Source: Ruegeria arenilitoris
GTDB taxonomy: Bacteria > Pseudomonadota > Alphaproteobacteria > Rhodobacterales > Rhodobacteraceae
Length of the DNA: 64,000 nucleotides
Reading direction: 5' to 3'
Assembly (NCBI RefSeq): GCF_013035315.1
Contig: NZ_WQHP01000006.1
Span: forward strand, 297,349 to 361,348
A model generated the notes under the pieces. The model saw only the letters and a list, made by a program, of their open reading frames with translations. It was not told where the DNA came from and ran no database searches. Made by a program: the position numbers and the translations under genes. This document shows positions 23,836 to 33,278 of this stretch, piece by piece; the stretch's first letter is position 1; every line of letters begins with the position of its first letter.

Positions 23836-24921
23836 ATGGGAGCATATATCCTAAGACGCCTGTTGCTGGTGATCCCCACATTGCTGGGGATCATGATCGT
23901 CAACTTCACGCTGGTTCAGTTCGTTCCCGGCGGTCCGATTGAACAGATCATTGCCCAGATGGAAGGCGGCGGTGATGTGTTCGAAGGCATCGCCGGTGGC
24001 GGCAGCGATATCGAACAGCAAACCGGTGGCGCGAATGACCGCTACATAGGTGCACGCGGCCTTCCGCCCGAGTTCATTGAAGAGCTCGAGAAGGAATTCG
24101 GGTTCGACAAACCTCCGGTTCAGCGCTTCCTCGACATGATGGGCAACTACCTGACGCTGGATTTTGGTGAGAGCTATTTTCGCTCGATCAGCGTGATTGA
24201 TCTGGTGCTGGAAAAGATGCCGGTGTCGATCTCACTAGGCCTGTGGTCGACCCTGATCGCCTATCTGGTGTCGATCCCGCTGGGCATTCGCAAGGCGATC
24301 AAGGACGGATCACAGTTTGATACATGGACTAGCGGCGCCATCATTGTCGCCTATGCCATCCCGGGCTTCCTGTTCGCCATTCTGCTGCTGGTGCTGTTTG
24401 CCGGTGGGTCCTACTATCAAATCTTCCCGCTGCGGGGCCTGACGTCGGACAACTGGGACAGCCTGAGCCTATTCGGAAAGATCGTCGACTACTTTTGGCA
24501 CATCACGCTGCCGATCATTGCGCTGACGATCTCGGCTTTTGCGACGCTCACGCTGCTGACCAAGAATTCGTTCTTGGATGAGATCAAGAAACAGTACGTC
24601 ATGACGGCCCGCGCCAAGGGCCTGAGCGAAAGCAAAGTGCTCTATGGCCATGTGTTCCGAAACGCGATGCTGATCGTGATCGCAGGTTTTCCGGCGGTGT
24701 TCATCGGCGTTTTCTTCGGTGGCTCAATTATCATCGAAACGATCTTCTCGCTGGACGGTCTGGGTCGATTGGGCTTTGAGGCCGCTGTTGCGCGTGATTA
24801 TCCGGTGATCTTCGGCACGCTCTTTATCTTTGGCCTGATGGGCCTGGTTGTCGGCATCATCAGCGACCTGATGTATGTGCTGGTTGACCCGCGCATCGAC
24901 TTCGAAAAGCGGGAGGGTTAA
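23836..24921 (+). CDS. yejB: Peptide ABC transporter permease YejB
   Basis: A 361-residue inner-membrane permease. The N-terminal helix [19 protein letters not shown] is characteristic, and the family-specific periplasmic insertion after it includes [17 protein letters not shown]. The BPD_transp_1 domain ends with an EAA loop for contact with the ATPase ([20 protein letters not shown]). YejB pairs with YejE. It follows yejA by 9 bases and is joined directly to yejE. Confidence 0.93.
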   Translation: MGAYILRRLLLVIPTLLGIMIVNFTLVQFVPGGPIEQIIAQMEGGGDVFEGIAGGGSDIEQQTGGANDRYIGARGLPPEFIEELEKEFGFDKPPVQRFLDMMGNYLTLDFGESYFRSISVIDLVLEKMPVSISLGLWSTLIAYLVSIPLGIRKAIKDGSQFDTWTSGAIIVAYAIPGFLFAILLLVLFAGGSYYQIFPLRGLTSDNWDSLSLFGKIVDYFWHITLPIIALTISAFATLTLLTKNSFLDEIKKQYVMTARAKGLSESKVLYGHVFRNAMLIVIAGFPAVFIGVFFGGSIIIETIFSLDGLGRLGFEAAVARDYPVIFGTLFIFGLMGLVVGIISDLMYVLVDPRIDFEKREG

Positions 24922-26028
24922 ATGGCGCTCTCTCCACTCAACCAGCGCCGCTGGCGCAATTTCCGCCGCAACGGTCGGGCCTTTTGGTCGCTTATCATCT
25001 TTTCGGTCCTGTTTGGCCTGTCGCTGTTTGCCGAGTTCATCGCAAACGACAAACCGATCCTGGTGAAGTACCGGGGTGAGTTCTATACCCCGATCTTCAA
25101 TTTCTACCCGGAAACCGAGTTTGGCGGGGACTTCCAGACCGAAGCAATCTATCGCGACCCCGAGGTGCAATGTCTGATCGACAGCGGCGGACTTGAAGAA
25201 TGCTTTGACGATCCCGAAGGGATCATTGATGAGATCAAGACCGGCACGTTCCAGGCTGACGGGTACGAGCGCGGCTGGGCCATCTGGCCGCTGATCCCGT
25301 ATTCCTTCAACACCAGCGTCGACCGACCGGGTGCCGCGCCGCTGCCCCCCAATGGTCAGAACCTGCTGGGTACGGATGACACCAAACGCGACGTTCTGGC
25401 CCGTGTGATCTATGGCTTCCGCTTGTCCATCCTGTTCACGCTGATGGTCACTGGTGTGGCCAGCCTGATCGGCATCTTTGCCGGAGCGATACAGGGCTTT
25501 TTTGGCGGATGGCTTGACCTGATATTCCAACGGATCATTGAGATATGGTCCGCGACGCCGTCGCTTTACGTGATTATCATCATGTTTGCCATTCTGGGCC
25601 GAAGTTTCTGGCTGCTTGTGGCGTTGATGATCCTGTTCAGTTGGACCGGTCTGGTCGGCGTCGTGCGCGCAGAGTTCCTGCGGGCTCGGAACCTTGAATA
25701 CGTCCGCGCTGCGCGAGCGCTGGGTGTGGGCAACATGACCATCATGTTCCGCCATATGCTGCCCAACGCGATGGTTGCCACGCTGACCTTCATGCCGTTC
25801 ATCGTGACGGGCACGATCGGAGGGCTGGCCTCGCTGGACTTCCTTGGCTTTGGCCTTCCGTCCTCGGCCCCGTCGCTGGGTGAGCTGACCTTGCAGGCGA
25901 AACAGAACCTGCAGGCCCCGTGGCTGGCCTTCACCGCCTTCTTCACCTTTGCCATCATGCTGTCGCTTCTGGTCTTCATCTTCGAAGGCGTCCGCGATGC
26001 GTTTGATCCCAGAAAGACCTTTTCATGA
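24922..26028 (+). CDS. yejE: Peptide ABC transporter permease YejE
   Basis: A 368-residue inner-membrane permease. After the first helix it has the large periplasmic insertion typical of YejE (YRGEFYTPIFNFYPETEF, about residues 50-150), then the permease domain with an EAA loop in YVRAARALGVGNMTIMFRHM. Its ATG begins on the base after the yejB stop codon, and its stop overlaps the yejF start by 4 bases (ATGA), so expression of the set is tightly coupled. Confidence 0.94.
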   Translation: MALSPLNQRRWRNFRRNGRAFWSLIIFSVLFGLSLFAEFIANDKPILVKYRGEFYTPIFNFYPETEFGGDFQTEAIYRDPEVQCLIDSGGLEECFDDPEGIIDEIKTGTFQADGYERGWAIWPLIPYSFNTSVDRPGAAPLPPNGQNLLGTDDTKRDVLARVIYGFRLSILFTLMVTGVASLIGIFAGAIQGFFGGWLDLIFQRIIEIWSATPSLYVIIIMFAILGRSFWLLVALMILFSWTGLVGVVRAEFLRARNLEYVRAARALGVGNMTIMFRHMLPNAMVATLTFMPFIVTGTIGGLASLDFLGFGLPSSAPSLGELTLQAKQNLQAPWLAFTAFFTFAIMLSLLVFIFEGVRDAFDPRKTFS

Positions 26029-27602
26029 GCCTGTTGGATGTGAATAACCTCAAGGTGTCCTTCCGGCAGGACGGTCAGGTTTCAGCCGCGGTCAAGGGTG
26101 TGTCATTTACCGTGGACCGGGGCGAAACGGTCGCGTTGGTTGGCGAATCCGGATCGGGAAAATCTGTGACCGCGCTCAGCACTGTTTCGTTGCTGGGCGA
26201 CAGTGCGATGGTCGAAGGCTCCGTCAAATATGACGGGGATGAGATGATTGGCGCGTCAGAGGCCAAGCTGATGGAAGTACGGGGCAACGATATCAGCTTT
26301 ATCTTCCAAGAGCCGATGACCTCGCTGAACCCGCTGCATACCATCCAAAAGCAGATGGCCGAGTCGCTGGCCTTGCACCAGGGCCTGTCCGGCGATGCCG
26401 CGCGAGACCGGATCGTTGAACTGTTGACGAAAGTCGGCATCCGTGATCCCGAGGAACGCTTGGACAGCTATCCGCACCAACTGTCTGGCGGCCAACGCCA
26501 GCGCGTGATGATCGCTCTGGCGCTCGCAAACAAGCCCGACATCCTGATCGCGGACGAACCGACAACCGCGCTGGACGTAACGATTCAGGCGCAGATCCTT
26601 GAATTGCTGGCCGAACTGCAGAAGTCTGAAAACATGGGGATGCTGTTCATAACCCATGATCTGGGCATTGTCCGCCGTATCGCGGACCGGGTCTGTGTGA
26701 TGAAGGATGGCGAGATTGTCGAAACCGGTGCCACGCGCGAGATATTTGACAACCCTCAGCATCCTTACACTCGCAAGCTGCTGGCGGCAGAACCGTCCGG
26801 CCACCCCGACCCGGTGGCCGCCGACGCCGAAGAGGTCGCCCGCACCGAGCATCTGAAGGTCTGGTTCCCGATCCAACGCGGATTCCTGAAACGCACTGTC
26901 GGGTTTGTGAAGGCCGTGAACGACGCCACGCTTAGCGTACGTGCAGGTGAAACTCTGGGTATCGTGGGCGAAAGTGGGTCCGGCAAAACCACTTTGGCGC
27001 TGGCCATCATGCGTTTGATCGCGTCTGAGGGCGGCATCACTTTCAGGGATCAGGATGTACGCCGCTGGTCCACGCGCGAGCTCCGACGTTTGCGCAAGGA
27101 CATGCAGATCGTGTTTCAGGATCCCTTCGGCAGCCTCAGCCCGCGGATGACCTGCCAACAGATCATCGCCGAAGGGTTGGCGATCCACAAGGTTGACCCC
27201 CACCGCGCGCCGCGTGAGCTTGTGGCCGAAGTGATGACCGAGGTAGGGCTGGACCCTGCTGCGATGGACCGCTATCCGCACGAGTTTTCAGGCGGTCAGC
27301 GCCAGCGCATTGCCATCGCCCGAGCCATGGTTCTGCGGCCCAAACTGCTGGTTCTGGACGAGCCGACCAGCGCGTTGGACATGACGGTGCAGGTTCAGAT
27401 TGTTGATCTTCTACGCGATCTTCAGCGGAAATATGGGCTGGCCTACTTGTTTATCAGCCACGACCTCAAGGTCGTACGCGCGATGTCGCACAACGTGATC
27501 GTGATGCGGAACGGAGACGTGATCGAGATGGGCTCGGCCGAGGACCTGTTCGAAAACGCGCAGACGGATTACACCCGCGAGCTGATAGCGGCGGCGGGCT
27601 GA
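26025..27602 (+). CDS. yejF: Peptide ABC transporter, fused double ATPase YejF
   Basis: A 525-residue protein containing two complete ABC ATPase domains. The first has Walker A GESGSGKS, signature LSGGQRQRV and Walker [13 protein letters not shown]; the second has [18 protein letters not shown] and [11 protein letters not shown], each with an oligopeptide-family extension ([10 protein letters not shown], then QTDYTREL). It powers the YejBE permease; substrates in other bacteria include antimicrobial peptides and microcin C. It is the last gene of the operon, ending in a hairpin at the stop codon. Confidence 0.95.
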   Translation: MSLLDVNNLKVSFRQDGQVSAAVKGVSFTVDRGETVALVGESGSGKSVTALSTVSLLGDSAMVEGSVKYDGDEMIGASEAKLMEVRGNDISFIFQEPMTSLNPLHTIQKQMAESLALHQGLSGDAARDRIVELLTKVGIRDPEERLDSYPHQLSGGQRQRVMIALALANKPDILIADEPTTALDVTIQAQILELLAELQKSENMGMLFITHDLGIVRRIADRVCVMKDGEIVETGATREIFDNPQHPYTRKLLAAEPSGHPDPVAADAEEVARTEHLKVWFPIQRGFLKRTVGFVKAVNDATLSVRAGETLGIVGESGSGKTTLALAIMRLIASEGGITFRDQDVRRWSTRELRRLRKDMQIVFQDPFGSLSPRMTCQQIIAEGLAIHKVDPHRAPRELVAEVMTEVGLDPAAMDRYPHEFSGGQRQRIAIARAMVLRPKLLVLDEPTSALDMTVQVQIVDLLRDLQRKYGLAYLFISHDLKVVRAMSHNVIVMRNGDVIEMGSAEDLFENAQTDYTRELIAAAG

Positions 27603-27614
27603 CACCAGCCCGCC
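27593..27614. terminator. Hairpin at the yejF stop codon
   Basis: GGCGGGCTG (27593-27601) pairs with CAGCCCGCC (27606-27614) around an ACAC loop. It lies between convergent yejF and the EF-G-like gene but lacks a T-run, so termination is only suggested. Confidence 0.45.
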
Positions 27615-27621
27615 CCAAATT

Positions 27622-29550
27622 TCAGGCAGTTGCCTTTTCCCGAGCGGCTGATTTGGGGACCGGCCCGCGCAACTCTTCGTAGTGATCAAAGCTTAGCTTG
27701 ACCCAGCCGGTGCCGCGTGTGGCACTGGCGAGTGTGCGGTGCAGCTCGTCCTCGGCGACGGCGGGCAGCTGGGCGTTGAAGATTTCCCAGCCCGAAGCAT
27801 TTGGGTTGCCCTCAAAGCCCAAGACCTGACCCTGCAGAGAGCTGATCGTGGGCACCAGATCGCCAACAAAATCTGACGGCAAGTGAATCTCAGCGTTCAG
27901 GATGGGTTGTAGCACCACCGGTTTCGCCTGTGGCAGCGCTTCACGTACCGCGTTCTTTCCAGCGGTACGGAACGCATAGTCCGAGCTGTCGACGTTGTGA
28001 TGCTTGCCGTCGCTCAGGGTGACTTTGACATCAACAACGGGAAAGCCCTCGGGACCCTGCGCCAACGCATCTTTGGCACCGTGTTCGACCGAAGGGATAT
28101 AGTTTCGGGGAACGGCACCGCCCTTGACTACCTCTTCGAACTCGAACCCTGCGCCACGCGGGGTAGGCGCGATCGAGATGACGACGTCGGCAAATTGCCC
28201 TGCGCCACCTGATTGCTTGCGGTGGCGGTGGCGGTGCTCGACAGGCGCGCGGATGGTTTCGCGATAGGCGGTTTCAACCTGTTCGGTATCGATCTCGATC
28301 CCGAAATCCTCGGCCAGCTTGGCGCTGATGCGACGCATATGTTGGGGCCCTTGCGAACCCAGGACCGCGTGACCGCTCAGCTCATCTTGTTCGAGATGCA
28401 GTCCGGGATCGATCTCGGTCAGCCGGGTCAGCGCATTGGAAAGGCGCACATCATCGCGCTCATGCGTAGGGGATACGACCTGCCGGTGAGCCGCTGGATG
28501 AGAGTCGGCCCATTCCGGTAACGGCGTGGCCCCGGTGCTGTCATACAGGTTGCCCGGATTAAGGTGGTCTGACTTTACAGCCAGCCCAATCTGCCCGGCC
28601 TCTAGTTCAGCGATTTGAGTCTTGGCGTCCAATGTCGTCAGGTTACCAACCGTGTCACCGCCCAGAGCTTCATGCGCCTTGACGCCTTTGCCCAGCCCGC
28701 GCAGGACGATGATCTTGCCGATATGTTTTTTGACATCCGCGAACCCGGCTATAGCACGCGCGGTTTCCTCGGCTTCGTCCCGCCCTGCGGCGATATCGAA
28801 CTCGGGTGCCTCGTGCCGCAACGCTTTCATCAACCGGGTCAGGCCGTTTCCGTGGCTGGCCGAGCCCAAGCAGGCTGGTATTAATTGATGGTTCTGCAGA
28901 ACTTGAGCGGCCAGATCGTAGATTTCCTCGCTCGGTGGTTGTTTGTCTTCGATCAACTGTTCCAGCAGGTGGTCATCGAAATCGGAAAGCGTTTCCAGCA
29001 ATTCCGTCCGGGCTTCCTGTTCGCGGTCTTCCACGGATTGTGGCAGTTCGATCAGGGCCGAGGGTTGTCCTTCCTGATACTTCCAGGCGCGTTCAGAAAT
29101 CAGGTCAACTGCGCCGATGATCGTGTCCCCATCCCGGATCGGCACCTGCCGCAAGGCGATGTGATGGGTGCAATAGGTCTGCAGGGCTGCGATGATGTCG
29201 CGGATGCGGCCATTGGGACTGTCCATGCGGTTGATGAACAGGAAGCAGGGAATGCCCGCCTCTTCCACCAAGCGCAAATACGGGGCGCACAGCACGGCGG
29301 CATCGGGGTCCGGCGGCACGACGACAACAGCCGCGTCCGAGATCGCCATTGCAGGCCCCACATAGGCCAGCGTGTCGCTGCCCCCGTTCACGTCAATGGC
29401 ACACCAGGGCTCGCCTAAATAAGAAAAACCGTGCAAATGCACGGTCCCGGATACGTCGAATGTGGTTGGCCGGCCATCGAGGCGGCTTATGGCCTCGACC
29501 AGAGTAGTTTTGCCCGATTGGCTGGGGCCGAGGACGGAAAAAACGCGCAT
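27622..29550 (-). CDS. EF-G-like translational GTPase paralogue with altered G motifs
   Basis: A 642-residue protein with the EF-G domain plan but shorter than the true EF-G in this window (705 residues, 61768-63885). The P-loop is GPSQSGKT (8-15) and G4 is NRMD (107-110). The G3 region reads AIDVNGGSD at 51-59 instead of D-x-P-G-H, so the catalytic His is missing, and the switch-I GITI segment is not present. Domain IV has the EF-G-like HRHRKQSGGAGQFADV, and the C-terminal domains are retained. Such EF-G-like proteins occur in alphaproteobacteria; the role is unknown. It may be a slow or inactive GTPase acting on ribosomes. It stands as a single gene between yejF and hemN. Confidence 0.85.
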   Translation of the reverse strand: MRVFSVLGPSQSGKTTLVEAISRLDGRPTTFDVSGTVHLHGFSYLGEPWCAIDVNGGSDTLAYVGPAMAISDAAVVVVPPDPDAAVLCAPYLRLVEEAGIPCFLFINRMDSPNGRIRDIIAALQTYCTHHIALRQVPIRDGDTIIGAVDLISERAWKYQEGQPSALIELPQSVEDREQEARTELLETLSDFDDHLLEQLIEDKQPPSEEIYDLAAQVLQNHQLIPACLGSASHGNGLTRLMKALRHEAPEFDIAAGRDEAEETARAIAGFADVKKHIGKIIVLRGLGKGVKAHEALGGDTVGNLTTLDAKTQIAELEAGQIGLAVKSDHLNPGNLYDSTGATPLPEWADSHPAAHRQVVSPTHERDDVRLSNALTRLTEIDPGLHLEQDELSGHAVLGSQGPQHMRRISAKLAEDFGIEIDTEQVETAYRETIRAPVEHRHRHRKQSGGAGQFADVVISIAPTPRGAGFEFEEVVKGGAVPRNYIPSVEHGAKDALAQGPEGFPVVDVKVTLSDGKHHNVDSSDYAFRTAGKNAVREALPQAKPVVLQPILNAEIHLPSDFVGDLVPTISSLQGQVLGFEGNPNASGWEIFNAQLPAVAEDELHRTLASATRGTGWVKLSFDHYEELRGPVPKSAAREKATA

Positions 29551-29653
29551 GGATGCTGTCCCTCTTTCAAGTTGCAGAACGGCTGCACGAAAAGGGCGGT
29601 CGAGCGCGAATGCCTCGGCACATGCTGTCTGGTATTTTGCCTGCCTCGGGCGC

Positions 29654-29675
29654 GGGGCGGATGTTCACCCGCCCC
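29654..29675. other. Hairpin between hemN and the EF-G-like gene
   Basis: GGGGCGG (29654-29660) can pair with CCGCCCC (29669-29675) across an eight-base loop. No T-run follows on the minus strand, where hemN ends at 29729. It could mark the end of the hemN transcript or have no function. Confidence 0.35.
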
Positions 29676-29728
29676 CTGAGTGTGGGGAAAACACACCCTT
29701 CGCGTCAAGTCTTGTCCCAGCTATGGGA

Positions 29729-31084
29729 TCAGATCGCCGAACTGTGACCTGCCTTGCTGAGGTCATAGGCGTCAAAGCTACGCGCGATCATCCGGGTCAG
29801 CGGGCGGGCTTCGGGCGGAACGAACAACCCGTCGTCGGTGATGCTGAGCAACCCGTCAAATTCAGAATTCGCAGCCTCGTACATATCGCGCAGGTCGGCC
29901 TCGGAAATGGTATGATCGCGCAGGATTTCGGCCGAATTGATGCGGAAGTCGCACATCAAAGCTTCGATCAGGCGGGCGCGCAGGATGTCCTGACCCTTGA
30001 ACAGATGCCCGCGAGAGATCGAGAACTGGCCATCGCGGATGGCTTTTGTATGCGCCGAGGTTGCCGGTGCGTTTTGAGCATAGCCTTGCGGGAATTTCGA
30101 GATCGAGCTTGCGCCGACTCCGATCAAAACCTCGGCCTGATCGTCGGTGTAGCCTTGGAAATTACGTTTCAACCGGCCTGCGTTCAGCGCATGCGTTAGC
30201 CCGTCATCCTGTGTCGCAAAGTGGTCGATCCCGATCTCGGCGTAGTTGTCCCATAGGAAAAGCCGCCGCGCTGTATCAAAAAGGTCCAGGCGGTTTTCGG
30301 GTGTGGGCAGGGCGTCCGTTGGAATCAATTGCTGCCGTTTTGCCATCCACGGCACATGAGCGTAACCGTATAGCGCCACTCGATCAGGGCTGAGCGACAA
30401 CAGCTTTTGCACGCTCTCGGTCATCTTCGCTTTGGTCTGATGCGGCAACCCGTACAGAATGTCGGCATTCAGGCTTGTGATGCCGCGCGCGCGGATCATG
30501 TCGACGGCGTTACGCGTGGTGTCATAGCTTTGGATGCGACCGATGGTTTTTTGAATGTCGTCGTCAAAATCCTGCACGCCGATCGAGGCGCGGTTCATGC
30601 CCGCTTCGGCCAGTGCGTCCAGACGGGCTTCGTCGATTTCATTGGGGTCGATTTCCACCGAAAACTCGGCATCCGGTCCAAGGGGCACGATCTCGAGGAT
30701 GCGCGCCGCCAAATCCCGCATCAGGTCCGGGTTCAGCAAGGTGGGCGTGCCGCCGCCCCAATGCAAGCGCGACAGTGTCACGCCTTCGGGCAAGTGGGCG
30801 GCCAGCAGATCCAGCTCTGCCTTCAGGACGTCCACATAGGCAACCACAGGGCTGTCGGTCTGAGTCCCTTGGGTGCGGCAGGCGCAAAACCAGCATAGTC
30901 TGCGGCAGAACGGAACATGGACGTAAAGCGACACGGAGCTGCCGGGTTTGATTCCGGAAATCCAGTCACCAAAAAGACTTGGCCCCACATCATTGCTGAA
31001 ATGCGGGGCTGTGGGGTAGCTTGTGTAACGCGGGACTTTCGCGTCAAATAGTCCAAGCTTTGCCAATTGCGGTTTCACTATCAT
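29729..31084 (-). CDS. hemN: Oxygen-independent coproporphyrinogen III oxidase
   Basis: A 451-residue radical-SAM enzyme that decarboxylates coproporphyrinogen III to protoporphyrinogen IX when oxygen is low. The cluster motif is CRRLCWFC with Cys60, Cys64 and Cys67, with the extra Cys69 typical of genuine HemN (CxxxCxxCxC), rather than the HemW heme chaperones; LHWGGGTPT and the HemN_C domain follow. It is divergent from fnrL and shares an FNR box with it, as in Rhodobacter. Expected to be induced at low oxygen. Confidence 0.94.
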   Translation of the reverse strand: MIVKPQLAKLGLFDAKVPRYTSYPTAPHFSNDVGPSLFGDWISGIKPGSSVSLYVHVPFCRRLCWFCACRTQGTQTDSPVVAYVDVLKAELDLLAAHLPEGVTLSRLHWGGGTPTLLNPDLMRDLAARILEIVPLGPDAEFSVEIDPNEIDEARLDALAEAGMNRASIGVQDFDDDIQKTIGRIQSYDTTRNAVDMIRARGITSLNADILYGLPHQTKAKMTESVQKLLSLSPDRVALYGYAHVPWMAKRQQLIPTDALPTPENRLDLFDTARRLFLWDNYAEIGIDHFATQDDGLTHALNAGRLKRNFQGYTDDQAEVLIGVGASSISKFPQGYAQNAPATSAHTKAIRDGQFSISRGHLFKGQDILRARLIEALMCDFRINSAEILRDHTISEADLRDMYEAANSEFDGLLSITDDGLFVPPEARPLTRMIARSFDAYDLSKAGHSSAI

Positions 31085-31119
31085 AGCGATACCGTTAAGG
31101 CACCGTCGACACAGAAACC

Positions 31120-31133
31120 TTGACCGAGATCAA
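31120..31133. promoter_or_regulatory. FNR box between hemN and fnrL
   Basis: TTGACCGAGATCAA matches the FNR/FnrL consensus TTGAY-N4-RTCAA. It lies 36 bases upstream of the hemN start codon and 16 bases upstream of the fnrL ATG, so it can control hemN and give autoregulation of fnrL. Confidence 0.85.
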
Positions 31134-31148
31134 GTGGAACCGCGCACG

Positions 31149-31889
31149 ATGCTAAAAGCTCAATTTGACCACACCAACTGTTCGGACTGTCCAATCCGGC
31201 ACCGCGCCGTTTGTGCGCATTGTGATGCCGATGAGTTGGAAGAGCTTGAAGACATCAAGTATTACCGCACCTTCGAGGCAGGGCAGACGATTATCTGGTC
31301 CGGTGATCAGATGAATTTTGTCGGCTCGGTCGTGTCCGGGATTGCTTCGTTGACGCAGACGATGGAAGACGGACGCACACAAATGGTTGGCCTTCTGCTG
31401 CCCAGCGACTTTGTCGGGCGACCGGGGCGCGAAGCCGCGCCCTACGACGTGCAGGCCACGACCGATCTGGTCATGTGCTGCTTTCGCAAGAAACCGTTCG
31501 AAGATCTGATGAATACTACCCCGCACATCGCTCATCGCCTGCTGCAGATGACGCTGGACGAGCTGGATGCCGCCCGCGAATGGATGCTGGTGCTGGGGCG
31601 CAAGACCGCGCGCGAAAAGATTGCCAGCCTGCTGTCTATCATTGCCCGCCGCGATGCTTCGATCACGCCAAAGGACAAGCCTGCGCCCATCGTGTTCGAC
31701 CTTCCGCTGACGCGTGAGGCGATGGCAGACTATCTGGGCCTGACCCTCGAAACCGTCAGCCGCCAGATCTCGGCGCTCAAGAAAGACGGGATTATCCAGT
31801 TGGAGGGCAAACGCCACGTGACGATCCCGGATATGCGTCGCCTGATGGAAGAGGCTGGCGACGATTCGGATGGCGGGTTCCTGGTTTAA
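31149..31889 (+). CDS. fnrL: Crp/Fnr-family oxygen-sensing regulator FnrL
   Basis: A 246-residue FNR protein. The N-terminal cysteines (C11, C14, C22, C25, in NCSDCPIRHRAVCAHC) plus C110/C111 provide the ligands of an oxygen-labile [4Fe-4S] cluster. A cyclic-nucleotide-binding-type beta barrel and a C-terminal helix-turn-helix (ADYLGLTLETVSRQISALKK) follow. It activates micro- and anaerobic genes. I chose the ATG at 31149: a GTG at 31134 directly abuts the FNR box and would place the operator in the ribosome site. Likely targets in the window are hemN, ccoNOQP, ccoGHIS and the usp gene. Confidence 0.94.
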   Translation: MLKAQFDHTNCSDCPIRHRAVCAHCDADELEELEDIKYYRTFEAGQTIIWSGDQMNFVGSVVSGIASLTQTMEDGRTQMVGLLLPSDFVGRPGREAAPYDVQATTDLVMCCFRKKPFEDLMNTTPHIAHRLLQMTLDELDAAREWMLVLGRKTAREKIASLLSIIARRDASITPKDKPAPIVFDLPLTREAMADYLGLTLETVSRQISALKKDGIIQLEGKRHVTIPDMRRLMEEAGDDSDGGFLV

Positions 31890-31953
31890 TCCTGTTCTCT
31901 GAGAGTTTTCCGTGGTTTACTGGCTTGGTGAATAAACCAGTCAGGAGCATGAC

Positions 31954-32208
31954 ATGGAATTCAGTAGCCTTTTGGCAATGCTTATCATCGGCTGCATCGC
32001 CGGGTGGCTTTCGGGCAAGATTATGGAAGGCCGGGGCTTTGGCCTGATCGGTAACGTGATCGTTGGGATCATTGGCGCATTCCTTGCGGGCACGATCTTT
32101 CCGGCGTTGGGCTTTTCTGTCGGCGGCGGTGTTTTTTCGTCGATCTTTTTTGCGACGATTGGTGCGGTCATCCTGCTGTTCGTGATCGGATTGATCAAAC
32201 GCGCTTGA
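31954..32208 (+). CDS. GlsB/YeaQ/YmgE-family stress-response membrane protein
   Basis: An 84-residue, very hydrophobic protein with three predicted membrane helices. It has the family's glycine-rich start (IGCIAGWLSGKIMEGRGFGLIGNVIVGIIGAFLAG), split here as IAGWLSGKI and GLIGNVIVGIIGAFLAG. Members are small transglycosylase-associated or stress-induced inner-membrane proteins of uncertain action. It lies 64 bases after fnrL, with an AGGAGC site before the ATG, and is followed by a hairpin. Confidence 0.87.
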   Translation: MEFSSLLAMLIIGCIAGWLSGKIMEGRGFGLIGNVIVGIIGAFLAGTIFPALGFSVGGGVFSSIFFATIGAVILLFVIGLIKRA

Positions 32209-32230
32209 ACCACCCGCCGGAACGGGTGGT
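32209..32230. terminator. Terminator hairpin between the glsB-like and usp genes
   Basis: ACCACCCG (32209-32216) pairs with CGGGTGGT (32223-32230) across a CCGGAA loop. A short T-run (CTTTTTC) comes ten bases later on the plus strand. It separates two convergent genes. Confidence 0.6.
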
Positions 32231-32241
32231 CCTGGGCTTTT

Positions 32242-33081
32242 TCAGTGTGCCATAAAAACCGGCACCGAAGCTTGTTCCAGCATGTTGCGGGTGGCCCCGC
32301 CCAGGATCGCCTCGCGGAACCGCGAATGGCCGTAGGCACCCATGACAATCATATCCGCTTCGCTGTCAGCGGCGTGCCGGTTCAGAATGTCCGAGACGCG
32401 CGTCATGGTTTTACTCAGCACGTCAATTTCACACTTGGCCCCATGGCGGGCCAACATCTGAGACAACAGCCCGCCCGGGTCAGATCGATCCGGGCCGTGG
32501 CGCGGCGGGTCGATGACAACGATCCGAACCACATCAGCCTGTACCAGGAACGGCAGCGCGCGACGAATGGCGCGCATGGCCTCGACGCTTTCATTCCAGC
32601 CGATCAAAATCGTGCCGGGACGTTGGAAAGGCGTCGCGTTTTCGGGTGTGACCAGAACAGGTGCGTGACCTTCGAACATGGCCGCTTCGACAATCGGTTC
32701 AGACTCTGCCCCCCGATCTTTGCCGTAAGGTTGCGGAAGGACAACCAGATCGGAGAAACGGGCGCGATGGGCAACGTGACGGCCGATATCGGCTATTTGC
32801 GCGACACCGCTTTCCGCAGACCAGCGAATTCCGGATTTACCCAGGTAATCTTTGGTATGAACCAACAGCTCGTCGGCTTCGGCATTGGCCCGGCTCAGAG
32901 TCTCTTGCAGGACCAGTGCGTTCGCGCCCGCGTAGTAATACCCAGCCTGACTGCGATCCACGCCAAGACACAGCGCGTCGGCATGTGCGTCTTGTCCATC
33001 CGCCAGTGCGACCATTTGAGCCAAAGCCGGTTTTGATTGTTCCGCGTCCGTTACGACTGTGAGAAGAGATTTGTAAGCCAT
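32242..33081 (-). CDS. Tandem universal stress protein (UspA family)
   Basis: A 279-residue protein with two UspA domains in tandem (about residues 2-140 and 145-279). The second keeps the ATP-binding signature G-x2-G-x9-G-(S/T) as GAYGHSRFREAILGGAT, whereas the first is more divergent (SDLVVLPQPYGK). Tandem Usp proteins are common in FNR regulons, and an FNR box lies 90 bases upstream, in the region shared with divergent ccoN. It is probably a stress or low-oxygen survival protein. The ATG at 33081 has AGAGG upstream. Confidence 0.88.
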   Translation of the reverse strand: MAYKSLLTVVTDAEQSKPALAQMVALADGQDAHADALCLGVDRSQAGYYYAGANALVLQETLSRANAEADELLVHTKDYLGKSGIRWSAESGVAQIADIGRHVAHRARFSDLVVLPQPYGKDRGAESEPIVEAAMFEGHAPVLVTPENATPFQRPGTILIGWNESVEAMRAIRRALPFLVQADVVRIVVIDPPRHGPDRSDPGGLLSQMLARHGAKCEIDVLSKTMTRVSDILNRHAADSEADMIVMGAYGHSRFREAILGGATRNMLEQASVPVFMAH

Positions 33082-33170
33082 CTTGACCTCTTGCCTGGGG
33101 GACTGAGTCACCTGCGACGACGCAGCTCATCCTTAAGGCTTAGGATTGTCACAGATTTCGGCGTATTGTC

Positions 33171-33184
33171 TTGACACAGATCAA
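33171..33184. promoter_or_regulatory. FNR box between usp and ccoN
   Basis: TTGACACAGATCAA matches TTGAY-N4-RTCAA. It is 95 bases upstream of the ccoN ATG and 90 bases upstream of the divergent usp ATG, a good position for FnrL activation of ccoNOQP and perhaps of usp. Confidence 0.87.
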
Positions 33185-33278
33185 AGCAAGTCTGGCCGCC
33201 GTGGGACACAACAGCGGCCAGTCAAATAGGTTCCGCGACTAAACAAGGATCGCGCGGGGCATGGCAAAGGGACGCAAT

